64,000 nucleotides of DNA from Lepus europaeus (GCF_033115175.1 NC_084838.1:61906468-61970467), one strand, 5' to 3'; shown: positions 10,800-23,147, counted from the stretch's first letter. Program-made: numbers and translations. The notes: generated by a model not told the origin, from the letters alone.

Positions 10800-11229
10800 T
10801 ATACCTTATAATATCCAATAAACTGCACATACTGAAAGTATACGATTTTTTTTTTTATTTTGGCTCTTGTGGAACCATCTCCAACAATCAGGCTAGTGAA
10901 TATATATATGATCCTTCAAAGTTTCCTTGTGTTCTTTTGTACTCCTTTCCTGCCTCCTCATCTCTCCTCTACAAATTATTAGCGACTGCTTTCTCTTGCC
11001 ATAGATTAGTTTTCATTCTCTAGAGCTTTATAGAAATGGAACCAACCCAGTATGTCCTCTTTTTCTGACTTCCTTCACTTTGTGATTGAGATTCAGTCAT
11101 TTTACCTGTATTTGTAGTTTGTACTGTTGTTTGTTGTGTACTGCTCCATTGTATGAGTAAACCGATAAGGAGGGTTTTAAAAAATAGTTTAGAACTCTTC
11201 ATTACTTTACTATTGTCATGCAGTAAGTT
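10800..11229 (-). mobile_element. Ancient L1M 3' UTR fragment, antisense
   Basis: Ordered blocks typical of a reversed mammalian L1M 3' end: ccaataaactgcacatact, gaaccatctccaacaatcag, ctagagctttatagaaatgg, gacttccttcactttgtgat, gagattcagtcatttt and actgctccattgtatgagta. Diverged, non-coding. Confidence 0.7.
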
Positions 11230-11239
11230 CCTTATTCAT

Positions 11240-11548
11240 TCTTCTTCTTCTTTTTTTTTTTTAAGATTTATTTATTTATTTGAAAGAGGTACAGAGAGAG
11301 AGGAGAGGCAGAGAGAGAGGTCTTCCATCCGATGGTTCACTCCCCAGATGGCTGCAACAGCCGGAGCTGTGCCGATCCGAAGCCAGGAGCCAGGAGCTTC
11401 TTCCAGGTCTCCCACGGGGTACAGGGGCCCAAGGACTTAGGCCATCTTCTACTGCTTTCCCAGGCCATAGAGAGCCGGATTGGAAGAGGAGCAGCCAGGA
11501 CTAGAACCGGCGCCCACATGGGAAGCCAGTGTGCCACAGCGTGGGCCC
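11240..11548 (-). repeat. CSINE with 10-bp target duplication
   Basis: A near-consensus reversed element (aagatttatttatttatttg ... gccacagcgtgggcccc) between CCTTATTCAT copies at 11230-11239 and 11549-11558. A comparatively young copy. Confidence 0.93.
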
Positions 11549-11559
11549 CCTTATTCATA

Positions 11560-12533
11560 CTTGATTGTGGGAGGCTGGGACTTTATCCTCAGGTTCTATA
11601 GGTGAGACAGTGAAAGTGACAGAAGATAGATTAACAGGAGAAAAGGGTATACAAGTTTAACTCATGTGCTTAATTTTCCACACATAAAGGCTACAAAGAA
11701 AAGAAGTGAAAACCCAAAGTGGTTGGACCTGGGAACATATATGCCATTTTCACCAAAAGAGTGAGTTTCTCTTACTAGTATGAGAGAGGGGAACATCTTT
11801 ACCAGTGGAATTTCATGTCACATTTGTGAAGTGTCACAAAGTAAAACTTAGGCCTCACTTTTATGCAGAACAGGTGAGAACAGAGAACATTCTAGTGTCT
11901 TATGCTTCTTGATTGCTTTTAGCTCAAAATACTCCTGCCAAAGAGGTGTATCATGGAATAGCATATTCTGATCCTCTGCAATTTCAACTGTATGTGTAAG
12001 ACTTTTGTATTTGGCAGTGTTGCTCAGATTTCTTAAATTCATGCTCCTTTTGGATAAGCATGGAATCTAAATGCCCAAATTTAATGTTTCTTGAAATTTC
12101 AAAGTATGTAAATCAGTAGCTTAAAAAAATACCGCTGGTAATTGTAAAATAAAATAATTTAAAAATCATTAAGTTAAAAAAGCCAGGAGAGTATCAAGGC
12201 TTTGCATATCCCCCTGCATCCTACCTCATGAGGAGCTAAGCATAGCGGTCTGTTTCAGTGTTGAACCCAATGCTTTATTTTCAGATTGCTTGTGAAATTC
12301 TTCCCACTCACTTGCATGTCTTTAGCTGTTCTTATCATTTTGATAGGTTTAGCTGTCATTCCTATGACAAACTTATATTATGCTCATACAGTGAGTTGGA
12401 TAACAAAAGAGTCATTGGTTTCTGAATTATCCAGAGAATTTGCTATTCTGTATGTGTTACACAACTAAGATCATCATCAAACATACCAAGAATTGGAGAG
12501 GGGATTATCTGGAAGCCTCGATTAGTCTTGAAC
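11560..12533. other. Intronic stretch, unassigned
   Basis: 11580-11780 has the feel of an old interspersed repeat (gacagaagatagattaacag, agaaaagggtatacaagttt), but I cannot name it. The remainder is AT-rich. A short hydrophobic open frame at 12286-12468 has no support as a gene. Confidence 0.45.
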
Positions 12534-12780
12534 AGCCCTGTCCATAGAAATATCATGTGAGCTACACATGTGATTTTAAATTGCTTAGTAGCTCCAGTAA
12601 AGAAAAAAGCTAAAATAGGTGAAAGTAATTTGAATAATTTAACTTAGCCCAATTTCTCCAAAATATCATTTAAATATGGAATCAATGTAAAAATTATTGA
12701 TGAGGCATTTATTTTTCTTGAAAAGAAAGTCTTAGAAGTCTGCTGTGTATTTTACACTCACAGGAAGCCTTAAGGGCACA
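12534..12780 (+). mobile_element. hAT-type MITE (MER3-like)
   Basis: Matches, in order, the start and middle of a well-known mammalian non-autonomous hAT element: cctgtccatagaaatatcat, gtgagctacacatgtgattt, agtagctccagtaaagaaaa, aggtgaaagtaatttgaata, cccaatttctccaaaatatc, and tgtattttacactcacagg. The subfamily name is from memory and uncertain; the right terminus is missing. Confidence 0.65.
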
Positions 12781-13982
12781 AGAAGTTAAGAAGAGATGCC
12801 TTTATTTTATTGCGAAAACACATTCTGTTTGCTGGAACCAGTCACCCTTTTTGGGGCCAGTTTTAAGGCGTAAATGTTTGTTTCCACTTTCTGGTCACTT
12901 AATTGAAATTAAGTGGAAAACAACAAAAAATAGCACCATTTAAAGCAGATGTGTGCTCTGGATTGTTACAAAGTAAAAATTGGTTTATGAGCTTAATATT
13001 AACATCTAGTCCTTTGAGTACCATAGTAAAATGCAGTTAATGAATGTATTTAAATAGTAGATGAGTTAATTAAGAAGCAAATAGTCATGTTTATCAAAAG
13101 AGAATAAGACCTTTAAAATGTTTTCAGAGACAAAATACCAGTTGTTGGGATGGCCCTAGTGAGTCCTATGGAATTACACTAAATAGTTTAGCTTGTTAAA
13201 TTATCTGTGAATTAGTAATTAGGGGATTGAATAGGTCCGTGCTTATTTGTCTTACATGGCTAAGGTTCATGTTCAAATACATTCATATTAATTTGGATTT
13301 CTTTATGCCATTTTCCCTTATCTGGACTACTTGGAATCTTGCCAAGAAGTGTAATGGCATTTCTAGCTGACTTTTCTCTGGATTTTCTCAGCAATGTAAG
13401 CTAGCACTGTCAGTCAGCAGATTTAGGCCGTAACATCTCCTTGTTATCAGAGGAATACTGAATTTTCTCCAACAATTCTTTAGTTCAGATTGTAAAAAAC
13501 AAAAACAAAAACAAAACCCACTGCTTTTATTATTGTGGATAAATTTTATGTTCTTTTTGGGTGTATGCAAGTTCAATTAGCAGAAGATCCAGAGGAAAAT
13601 ATGTTTTGATTTAGTGTGAGGTGAATACGAGAGTGTCATGGCAGATTTTAATAATTTTTGGATATATTCCCTTCCATAATATATCATAATATATAGATAT
13701 CTCTTCATCTTGGATTTGGCAAGAATTGCTTTGATTCCTTAGGGTTCTTGATTTACTTCACAGATGACTGATCGATGTCGATTTAAAATACTTTAATCTT
13801 CCTCTATATTTAATTTGATTTGATTTAAAGTTAGTCATTTGTTTTCACTTTGGTAAAGGAAAAAAAGTGATATCAAACAATCCCAGTTTAGTATCATGTA
13901 AATATATAAGCCTAATTTTTTGGCTGCAGTAGATGTTTTATGATAACACATACAAAAAGTATTTGTAACATTTTACCATTAA
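12781..13982. other. Intronic stretch, unassigned
   Basis: AT-rich, with an (AAAAAC)n-like run at about 13495-13518. No gene or assigned repeat. Confidence 0.5.
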
Positions 13983-14318
13983 ACTGTTTAATTTATTTGA
14001 GAGGTGCAGACACACACACACACACACACACATGAGAGTGCAGAGAGGGGTAGAGAGAGACCCTCCTCCCCTCACCTGCTGGTTCACTTCCTAGATGTTC
14101 ACAATGGCTGGGGCTTGGCCTAGACTGAAGCTGGGACTTCGGAATGCAATCCAGGTCTCCTGAGTGTGTTAAGAACCAAGCTACTTGACTTATCACTGCT
14201 TCTGCCCAGGTCTGCGTTAGCAGGAAGCTGGAATCAGGAGTTGGTGCCAGGAATTGAGCTCAGATACTCCAGTGTGGGATGTGGTTGTCTTAACTGTTAG
14301 GGCAAATGGCAGCCCCAA
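13983..14318 (-). repeat. CSINE with internal (CA)n
   Basis: A reversed, diverged copy. The usual GA tract is partly replaced by a (CA)n microsatellite at about 14008-14032, and the element ends with the reversed head near cttaactgttagggcaaatg. First of four minus-strand SINEs in a row. Confidence 0.82.
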
Positions 14319-14331
14319 CTTAGTATTACAT

Positions 14332-14668
14332 TTAAAGATTTATTTTTGTGAAAGGCAGAGTGGCAGAGAGAGAGAGAGATAGAGAGAGATATGCAATCTA
14401 CAGCCTCTGATTTACTCCCCCAAATGTTTGCAACAGTTAGGGCTGGCCCAGGCCAAAGCCTGGAGTCTGGAACTCCATTTTTCCATTTTGGTCTCCCATG
14501 TGGGTTACAGGGACACAAGTACTTGGGCCATCATCTGCTACTTTCCCAGGTGCATTAGCTGGTAGCTGGATTGAAAGTGGAATAGCCGAGACCCAAACCA
14601 GCATTCTAATACAGGATGTGGGTGTCCCCAGCAGCAGCTTAACACACTGTGCCACAATGTTGGTCCCA
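14332..14668 (-). repeat. CSINE
   Basis: A reversed copy from tttaaagatttatttttgtg to acactgtgccacaatgttgg, with a (GA)n tract at about 14365-14390. Confidence 0.88.
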
Positions 14669-14781
14669 CACCAATGTGTTGTTAAGTGTTCACATTTTCC
14701 CTCTTTTTATTCTGTACCATCTTCTTAATTAATCTCATTTATTATCAGCAACCATTCAGAGAAAAATAATTCCAATCCTTT

Positions 14782-15092
14782 TTTAAAGATTGATTTACTT
14801 ATTTGAAAGACAGAACGGTAATGAGAGTGGGAGAGACAGAAACAGAAAGAAATTCCATGCACTAGTTTACTCTCCAAATGTCTGTAACAGCCAGGGTTAG
14901 GTCAGGCTGAAACCAGAAGCCAGGAACTCCATCTAGGTCTCCCATGTGGTGGGACTCCAATATTTGGGCCATTATCTGCTGTTTTCCAGGTGTGTTAGCA
15001 GGAAGCTAGATTGGAAGTGGAGTAGCTGGGACTCTGGTGTTGGATACAGGCATCCCAAGTGGCAGCTTAACCCCCATGCTACATTGCCTGCC
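14782..15092 (-). repeat. CSINE
   Basis: A reversed copy from tttttaaagattgatttact to catgctacattgcctgcccc. It is older than its neighbours judging by mismatches. Confidence 0.85.
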
Positions 15093-15436
15093 CCTCTCTA
15101 CTCTTTTTTAATCTCCAAATCTCATTTCCCTTAGATCCACACAGGTAATAGATTCATTGTCTCAGCGAATTTTGTATTTATTGAGCATCTACTCTGGTCC
15201 AGCCACTATTTCTGGTTGCTGGGATATAGATCTGAGGAAAAAACAGAAAAACAACAAAACAGAAAAATGTCTACATTCATGATATGTGAATTCCATTTCT
15301 TATTTTCTAGAAACATTTCAAGCTCGGTGTGTCCTCTAGAAAAACATGTGACCTTTCTCTTTCTACTGTTATTTCAGCTAAATGATATCCCAATATTTCC
15401 AGTGGCCCATGTTAGAAACCATGGGAGAGCCAACTT

Positions 15437-15742
15437 TTTTTTTTTTTTTTTTTTGCCAGGCAGAGTTAGAGAGAGAGTTACAGACAGCGAGAGAGAGAGA
15501 GAAAGGTCTTCCTTCTTTTGGTTCACTCCCCTAATGGGCACTATGGCTGGCACTGCGCCAATCCAAAGCCAGGAGCCAGGTGCTTCTTCCTTGTCTCCCA
15601 TGTGGGTACAGGGACTCAAGCACATGGGCCATCCTCCTCTGCCCTTCCCGGCCACAGCAGAGAGCTGGACTGGAAGAGGAGCAACAGGGACCAGAACCCG
15701 GGGTGCCGGCGCTGCAGGCGGAGGATTAACCAAGTGAGCCAC
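15437..15742 (-). repeat. CSINE with 14-bp target duplication
   Basis: A reversed element of the ggcagagttagagagagag subgroup with an 18-T start and a slightly truncated head (accaagtgagcca). The exact duplication GGGAGAGCCAACTT lies at 15423-15436 and 15743-15756. Recent insertion. Confidence 0.93.
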
Positions 15743-15756
15743 GGGAGAGCCAACTT

Positions 15757-16019
15757 CTAATGGTGTCGCCCACCCATTTCCCCTGGTCCTACACTCATGC
15801 ATTGGTTATCGAGTCCTGTTTATTCCCTGTAATGAATGTGTCTGCTTCTCCTCGAATTTTCTTACTGTTGCTTTCATCTAGGTTCGCACTATTCATTGAG
15901 CTGTTTTTTTTTTTTTTTTTTTTTTACCAGTCTAATTTCTTGTGTTATTTGTTTGTTTCCCTCTTGGTGAGTTATTTACCCTATTGCTAGAATTGTTTCT
16001 TCAGAAAATAAATCTTAAA
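15757..16019. other. Intronic stretch with long T run
   Basis: A T homopolymer of about 23 bases starts near 15904. No other structure seen. Confidence 0.5.
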
Positions 16020-16450
16020 ATCCCCTCATTCTCCAGTCCCCTCCTGAGTCTCTACACACTCCTCTGTGCCTGCAGGGCAAATCTCAAGGAGGCCATGAAA
16101 AAACTGCTTTTCTAGTTCCTGTCAGTGCAGAGCTAAGTACTGCTGCCCCAGTGTCATTAAACTCTGTGGGTTCAACATGGTTTCGTTGCTTTAGTAGATG
16201 TCCTTCACTTTGTAAGAAAAGCCTTTGCTTTTCCTAGCTCCTTCCTGTACCCTCCTAATCACTACATTCTCCAAGACTATTCACATGTCATCTTTCTTCC
16301 AAATTCTTTATGGTACCTGCTGGTACTATTGGATTCCTCTGTACTCAGGACTTAGCGCATCACATTGTAGTGTGATTACTTAGTGTCTTCCACAAGCTTA
16401 AGAGCTCAGGGGTTAAGTACCTCTCCATCTTTGCTGTATCTTCAGTGACA
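16020..16450 (+). mobile_element. Probable L2 3' fragment
   Basis: The C/T-rich style and blocks such as ctagctccttcctgtaccct, tcacatgtcatctttcttcc and tgtactcaggacttagcgca resemble the 3' part of LINE-2. It is weaker than the L2 at 27860. Confidence 0.4.
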
Positions 16451-16761
16451 GATGGATAAAGACTTAATTTGTGGTGGTGCTCTGAAGTAATATTAATAAA
16501 ATTATAGATATGAAATAAGATCTGAAAATATTTCTCTGACTATGAGTAGAAAGATCTTGTGTAAGGATGTTATGTCTTGCCTAAGAAAGTGGAACTTCTC
16601 AGTTTGTACCTGCTGAAAAGATGTAGTATTTCTTGGGGTTATACATACTGATATCTATATAGTTAGATCAATATCTGTAACTTTATTTTTTGCTACTGAT
16701 TTTCTTACATTTTCAGTGATTCTGATGCTAACATGAAGGTACTTGAAAAGGTTTGTGGAGA

Positions 16762-17108
16762 GGCTGGCGCCGTGGCTCAATAGACTAATCTTCCACCTTG
16801 TGGCGCCGGCACACTGGGTTCTAGTCCTGGTCAGAGCACCAGATTCTGTCCCGGTTGCCCCTCTTCCAGGCCAGCTCTCTGCTGTGGCCCGGGAGTGCAG
16901 TGGAGGATGGCCCAAGTGCTTGGGCCCTGCACCCCATGGGAGACCAGGAGAAGCACCTGGCTCCTGCCTTCAGATCAGCGCGGTGCGCCGGCCGCAGTGT
17001 GCCGGCCGCAGCGGCCATTGGAGGGTGAACCAACGGAAAAGGAAGACCTTTCTCTCTGTCTCTCTCTCACTGTCCACTCTGCCTGTCAAAAAAATAAAAA
17101 AAGAAAAA
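16762..17108 (+). repeat. CSINE nested in MITE, 17-bp target duplication
   Basis: A young-subgroup copy (gctggcgccgtggctcaata ... cctgtcaaaaaaataaaa). The exact 17-bp duplication GAAAAGGTTTGTGGAGA lies at 16745-16761 and 17109-17125. The body holds a local duplicate (gcgccggccgcagtgtgccggccgcag) at about 16984-17011. Confidence 0.94.
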
Positions 17109-17152
17109 GAAAAGGTTTGTGGAGAAATAAAATTGAAAGATAAGTATTTTGG

Positions 17153-17506
17153 GGGCCAGCGCTGTGGCATAGTGGGTAGAGCCGCCACCTGTGGTGCCGG
17201 CATCCCATATGGGTGCCGGTTCTAGACCCGGCTGTTTCACTTCTGATCCAGCTCTCTGTTATGGCCTGGTAAAGCAGTGGAAGGTGGCCCAAGTGTTTGG
17301 GCCCCTGCACTGCATGGGAGACCTGGAAGAAGCTCCTGGCTCCTGGCTTCGGATAGACACAGCTCCAGCCATTGCGGCCAGTTGGGGAGTAGACCAGCGG
17401 ATAGAAGACCTCTCTCTATCTCTCTCTCTCTGCCTCACCTTTTCTCTCTGTTTTACTGTGACCTTCAAGTAAAATAAATAAATCTTTACAAAAAAAAAAA
17501 GAAAAG
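17153..17506 (+). repeat. Second CSINE nested in the same MITE
   Basis: A near-consensus copy from gggccagcgctgtggcatag to a tail of A and AATAAATAAATC. The exact 12-bp duplication TAAGTATTTTGG lies at 17141-17152 and 17507-17518. Confidence 0.94.
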
Positions 17507-17587
17507 TAAGTATTTTGGTGCAAAAAATTTTGAAATCCATTCAAAATTTCTCATAATATGCATTTTATATGAACTTTTTGAAGACTC

Positions 17588-19295
17588 ATTATTAATAATA
17601 ATATTTAATGCTTCTTATAGTACCTTTCAAATCCTAAACATTTTCAGATACTTCATTTACAGAATTCTGACAACTGAGTTACAAGGCAAGTGATGCTGCT
17701 TTAATTGCTATTACTGTGTTAGGCTGCTTGATGAGTGAAACAAACTAGAGTTGAAGTTCTGCCTTTGATTCCACTTTGGTAGAGGAAATGATTCAGTTCT
17801 TCCTGTGTGTCTGTAACCTCTGTCAGCAACACCCTCTCTGCCTCCTGTTGGCCTGGGGAATGTGAAGGAATTTTCAGAGGGCTGTCTAAGTGATCTCACA
17901 GCCACTCCATCTTTCTGTCTCTCCTCTTTCAGCTTCTGCACCTCATTATTTCTTCTTCTTTTCCTCCCCTGTTGGTTTATCTGTGTCTTGCCATCCATCA
18001 AACCTATTCCTTCTCCATCTATCTTCTCTGGTGGATAAAGCAGAACCCTTGAGGGGTGGGGTCAGTCCTTGGGCTAAGCCGAATTCTAGAGTTTGCAATT
18101 ACTGTCTATTTCTACTTCTTTGAAGTACTCTGGAGGATGACTTTGGGAACCTCAATGTACAAAATACACATGCAGTTTTCAGCAATGGGAAAGGAAATGC
18201 CATTAACATATAAGGCATATTGTAATTGCAGTTCCAGCCCCACAGTGACCAATTTTGATTTGTGCTAAGGAGTTACTGATTAAACAGGCCTGCTTGATTT
18301 TACAGCAACTGGAAATAGCAAAAATGCATTTGTGTGAGGGTATTGATAAAATATAAAATGATGATATCAGTAGCTTTTGTATGCCTGTTACTTTGAGGCA
18401 TTTTGCATGTGTTATTAATATCCATTTTATAAAGAGAAAAGAGTAGCTTGGAGAGGTTGAGTGTTACCCAGGATCTCAAACTTTGAAAATAATGCTGCTT
18501 TTTCAATAGAACTTTATAAAGTAGCCTGGAAAATCTGAAAGTACAGCTTCCTGTGGCTTCTTAATCTGATACTGAATAATTGTTTTCTTTCCTGCATTTT
18601 TATTATTAGAGCACATTGCTGTTTAGTGCAAAAAAAAGATTTAATTTGAGTGCCAATCAAATTTAGGATGGGTTTGAAAGTTCTTACAAGCTCATGAATG
18701 TAGAGAAAAGCATTGTCCTTTTGAGCCTTAGTTTTCTTATCTGAACATGGGTTTCTGAAATGAACCTCCTGGTAGAATTAAAGGAAATGCATACATGTAT
18801 GGCCCATATGTTCTGCTTAAGAGAGCAGGGATGAGGTTCCATTTTAAACAATAAAAATGATGCTAGTTTTGTTGCCTAAAAATTCACTTGTGTAAACTAT
18901 TTTATCCTCTGGAAGACTTGTTATTGTGGTAGATGCAATTTTATTATTGGTTGCTAGTGAATAGCATTTTTTAAAAGCCCCAAATAACAGATTGTTGCTT
19001 GTATTTTTGGATTACAACCAAGCCTGCATTTTAGACATTCCAGTGATGAATATATATTTGGGAAGTTCTGCCTCTGGAAGGGAGAATTTGATGGTGGATT
19101 AGTGCCTGAGGAATAAAGTTGCATTTTTTTAATCAGCAAAATTATACAGAAAGTTAAACAGTTTGTTCCATAGGGAATCTAGTTACAGTAGATATCCAAG
19201 CTGATTAAGATGTGTAAGTCATCTTCTTTCTTAATTTTATCTTTTCCCTCTTGAGCTCAAAATTCTCTTGGAGCTGAAAGAGGTTACTTATAGCT
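17588..19295. other. Intronic stretch, unassigned
   Basis: No SINE insertions and no repeat recognised. A C/T-rich segment lies at 17900-18030. Confidence 0.5.
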
Positions 19296-19310
19296 GAAAG
19301 CATCCAAACA

Positions 19311-19763
19311 CATTTCTTATTGATTGTGCCTGGCATGTCCCAAGCACTTTGCAGAAGAATCTTCTGTGGAATTTTTCTTTTTGCAACCTTGTCTCTTCAT
19401 TGTTCTTAGAGTTCATAACATCATCCATGCTACAAATCCAAGTCAGCTGCTGCTTTTTTGTAACTCCCGTGTCCAGTCTCCCAGCTGAGTCCTGTCCATT
19501 CTATCTCAGGTCTCCCCATCCCTCCTCCTCACTTAGGCAGTTTCTGTAAGCTCTCAGCTTCACTTAACCTCTTCGTAGTCCAGACTGCTTTATATACAAT
19601 ACTAGATGCATCTTATGGAAACAAAAGTTCTGACCATGTATCCCACGTGTGTTCTATCTCCCTTCTAGACTATAAGCTCCTTATGGGAAGGATCTATGTC
19701 TAAGTCATCTTTGTATCTCCCAAAGCATCTTACCAATAAATATTTCTTGAATGAAAAAAAAAA
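19311..19763 (+). pseudogene. Retrocopy of a polyadenylated transcript with an L2-derived 3' end
   Basis: A 453-base insert ends in ten A (19754-19763) and is flanked by an exact 15-bp duplication, GAAAGCATCCAAACA (19296-19310 and 19764-19778). An AATAAA at 19735-19740 sits 13 bases before the A-tail, as in a mature mRNA. The last 100 bases (ctagactataagctccttat, aataaatatttcttgaatga) are the 3' end of LINE-2. L2 itself does not leave L1-style target duplications with a poly-A tail, so I infer that a transcript ending in an L2 fragment was reverse-transcribed by L1 machinery. The source transcript is not identified and no coding frame is recognised. Confidence 0.7.
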
Positions 19764-19778
19764 GAAAGCATCCAAACA

Positions 19779-21407
19779 ATTGTTGATGTTTTATTGTGTA
19801 TAATTTTCAGTAGCTCTTGTAATAATGACAATAGAAATAGGATTGCTTAAAGAAAGGGATGAGTTAGGTGGTGTTGAAAAAGGCTGTAATATCTTTGATC
19901 CTGTACTTCTAAATCTGTAAAATCTGATATCAGCAAGATATGTGTTTGGAAGCACCTCACAATTTTCTTACATCTTTATGTAATGAAGCATTGATAATTC
20001 TAACCAAAAAAATTCATTTTTTTCTGCCAAATATAATGGTTCTGAATGCTCCCCGAAAAGTATTACAAAGAATGGGCTCCGAGAATGTGAGAACATTCAT
20101 AGTGCTTCTCTGTGCAGAGCTGGAGCTAAACCAAGAAGAATTATAAACCAGTGGTCAGCACAAGTACAGTACAGGGAGGGAAAACAGCTATAGATAATGT
20201 TACCCATTTTCTGTTTTCATTCCAGAATATTTCTCATTAGAAATTTGAGCTTGCCTTTTCCTGAATAAGGTTTGTAAACTCTACTCTTCAGTCTTACCCA
20301 AATTCAGCAAAGGGGAATTTTGAAAGGCACTAATTGAATTTAGAAGGCCCTGATAGATGGGGATGGATAAAAAATATCTAATTATGTGTAGTTCTCATAG
20401 CTCAGTGATAACTATGTAGGCAATACAGTAGACAACACTGTTCCTAATTTTTATAGAAATCATTCCAGAATGGGAGAGGCAGTTCTGAACACTAATGGGG
20501 ACATGGTGGAAGTCAAGTAATTTTAAGACTTAGCGGGAGAGTCCTAGAAAGTGACTTGGAGAGAAGAGAGTAAACTTTAGGAAGCTGAATGGGAGGTAAG
20601 TTGCAGCAGCCTGGTTGTAATATTCTGGTCTGCCAGTCCACCTCCCAGTTCCCCAGTTGAGTCTTTCCTGAGGAGTGGCTCAGCCACAACTGACAATGCC
20701 ACCAATTGTTCCACTCATGCGTTGTCGTGGAGATCTTAGTGAAAATTTTGTCCCTGAGTGGGCGGCTGAGCGTAACAGACATCTTCTGTCACCTCCTTCT
20801 TCAAGAGCTAAGTCCCAACACAGACCAGCTGCCTGCCGCGTTGCTGGGTCCCATGGGGACGTTTTGAGTATCCAAGCTGTTTTTAAGCACTGAGGCACAA
20901 TCTGCCCGATCTCACTGGAGAATCGCCTCATTCCAGGCAGGCAAAAGGGCAGGCGACAGCAGCCCAAAGTAATTTCTCTGGGGGATTTGTTGCCCGTGTC
21001 AGGATTGCACCTGAGAATTCTGTGGCTCCAAGTTAATCCTTCTGAGGTTTTAGGTTTCCCTAAGGAAATAATGTGGCTGGAGTGAGTGTGTTGTGGGCAG
21101 AGGGCTGTTTTTGGAGTCTGTAGTTGACATGTTGTTCACCTGGAGGAGAAGCCTTTGGAGAAATCCCCCTGCTGGTTTCTGTACAAGAAATATGTCTAGC
21201 ATGTTGCATCTTGGACCTTAATACTGGAAATGAAGCAGCGGACAGAACACTGCCCAACAACTTGAATCCCTTTGAGTTTAGCATGGAGATGAGAGCACAA
21301 AAGAGGCCAAATCTTCATTCTCAGAATCACCTAAATTTTTTCTGAGTCACTATGTTTTGTGAAATTAACAATCTGGGGAGAAGGTCCTTTTCCTTTAGGG
21401 ATGTAAG
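19779..21407. other. Intronic stretch, unassigned
   Basis: Apparently unique sequence without SINEs. Short open frames in it have no protein resemblance. Confidence 0.5.
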
Positions 21408-21533
21408 AGGAAAACTCTGAAAAGCTCATGAAAAAATATAGTTCAAAGTTGTTTATTTTGATGCACAAGAGTTTTGAAATCTATGCATAGTTTTTTCACA
21501 ATATACCTTTTCCATAAACTTTTTAAAGAACTT
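21408..21533 (+). mobile_element. Mariner-like MITE, uninterrupted copy
   Basis: Left end tctgaaaagctcatgaaaaa, interior gtttattttgatgcacaaga and tgaaatctatgcatagtttt, right end tccataaactttttaaagaa. It is about 125 bases with imperfect terminal inverted repeats and shows the element's size before nested insertions. Confidence 0.72.
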
Positions 21534-22979
21534 TTATACCAGGAGATATCATTATGGATAAAAAATATGCTAAAAGGAGGCCTAGAAATAATGTATTGGA
21601 ATTTGTGTGGCTCTGTTTTGTAGAACAGATTAGATTATGGTGAGCCTAGAGAGGGAAGGAAATAAGTATAATATCCTGGTATATAGAGAGTTTAAACAGA
21701 ATTGATTGATCCAATATATTTTAAAAGAAGGGAAGTCCAGCCCTGCAGATGTAGAGTATAGCAGCAGCCTGAGATGTACTTCTGATTGGTTATGAAAGGA
21801 AGCCTCAGTGACTTTCACTGCGTGAACTGTGAGTTTTTGAGGCTCCTTTCAACTCCAAAACTGAACTGCTGAATACAAGCAGTAAATAACAAAACTTAAC
21901 AGCATCACAAAATATAATGTAAATTTATTATTCTGGAAATGGAAATGAATCTGGTCAAATGTCTTTATAAAACTAATGTCTATGTTTTTAGGGAACCTAC
22001 AATTAGGGAAAAAACATAAATATGTTTGAAAGGACTGAGGCCAGCCACCTTAAAAACAAAAGTCACTTTCAAAACTAACATTGAGGTAACTTTCAAAACC
22101 AAAGTAAGCTTAATGAACATGTCTGTTGTATAAAAACAGCTATAAGTAATAAAATATTTTAATTTCCATATTCTGTGTGTTTTCCCATTTACGAAGGTCC
22201 CCCTCACCTGCATTATGAAATTCCTAGGAAAAGGAATTTTTCTGTTTTCCTTGAAACTTATTTAGAATGTGAGTTCTAGGTCCATTTATGTGTGTTCACA
22301 TCAGTGTGGATTTATATGCTACTTCTCTATTTTGTAGCATTAGGTATACCATGTGGCTAACTATTCTTCATCTTGGATTGTCAGTTGAATACATAAGAAA
22401 GATAAATACATTTTCTTTTGATTGAAGCAGATTTTATATTTATAGGGTTCACTTCTCATTCCCTAAGGTGAAATTTTTGGTTCACTTCGTGTGCCTGTTC
22501 AAAAGCAGAACAGGAGCAATCATTTATCATTTCCTGCCCTATGACTCTCAGACTTGGAGCTGGCCTATCCAAGGCCACAGGCATTTGCTCCCAAGACTCT
22601 TACCTCAAACAGCTTGGTAAGACTCTGAGTCACATCTCTGCCAGAACATCAGAATGTAGATTTATTTTCAATGGTAAAACTGAAAATGATTCCTTACAAG
22701 ACATTATGTTTTCATAATATTTTCTTTAGTTTTGTTGGAATTAAGAAATCTAACATGAAGAAATCATTTTTTCTGGGAGCATTTATCAATAGGAAAATTT
22801 TTGTTCATAAGTAATTTACTTGTTTGTGGTGCTGCTGCTTCTGCTTTTTTTTTTTTCTTTATTAGGAAAGATGGCCAAGAGGATTTGAAAAATATTAGGA
22901 ATTATAAAGAAATTCTATCCTCCAAAACAACTTTTATTATCATTTTCACGTTTATAGCTAGTCACTTATTTCTCTCATT
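21534..22979. other. Intronic stretch, unassigned
   Basis: AT-rich. A short near-tandem repeat occurs at about 22060-22110 (aaagtcactttcaaaactaa / ggtaactttcaaaaccaaag). No gene. Confidence 0.5.
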
Positions 22980-23106
22980 TTTATTATGAAAAATTTTAAA
23001 TGTGCATAAAGGCAGAGAGAATATTGCAGTGAATCTTCATGTATCCAACATTCAATTTATTTTTTAAATATTTCAGTCATACAATGTCTTTTTGTAAAAG
23101 AAATAT

Positions 23107-23147
<41 letters not shown>

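Larger units (their letters stand above)
16738..17587 (+). mobile_element. Mariner-like MITE carrying two nested CSINEs
   Basis: Removing the two SINEs and one copy of each target duplication leaves a short element: left end acttgaaaaggtttgtggag, interior taagtattttggtgcaaaa and ttttgaaatccattcaaa, right end atgaactttttgaagact. The order and termini match the copies at 21408 and 47117. Confidence 0.75.

Noticed and set aside
12286-12468. Short hydrophobic frame resembling a membrane protein
   Set aside because: T-rich DNA readily encodes L/I/F/V runs. There is no conserved motif, no promoter and no splice context.
23107-23140. Regular GA repeats, and similar purine runs elsewhere, as possible CRISPR-like or satellite arrays
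   Set aside because: They are dinucleotide expansions inside SINE purine tracts, without spacers.
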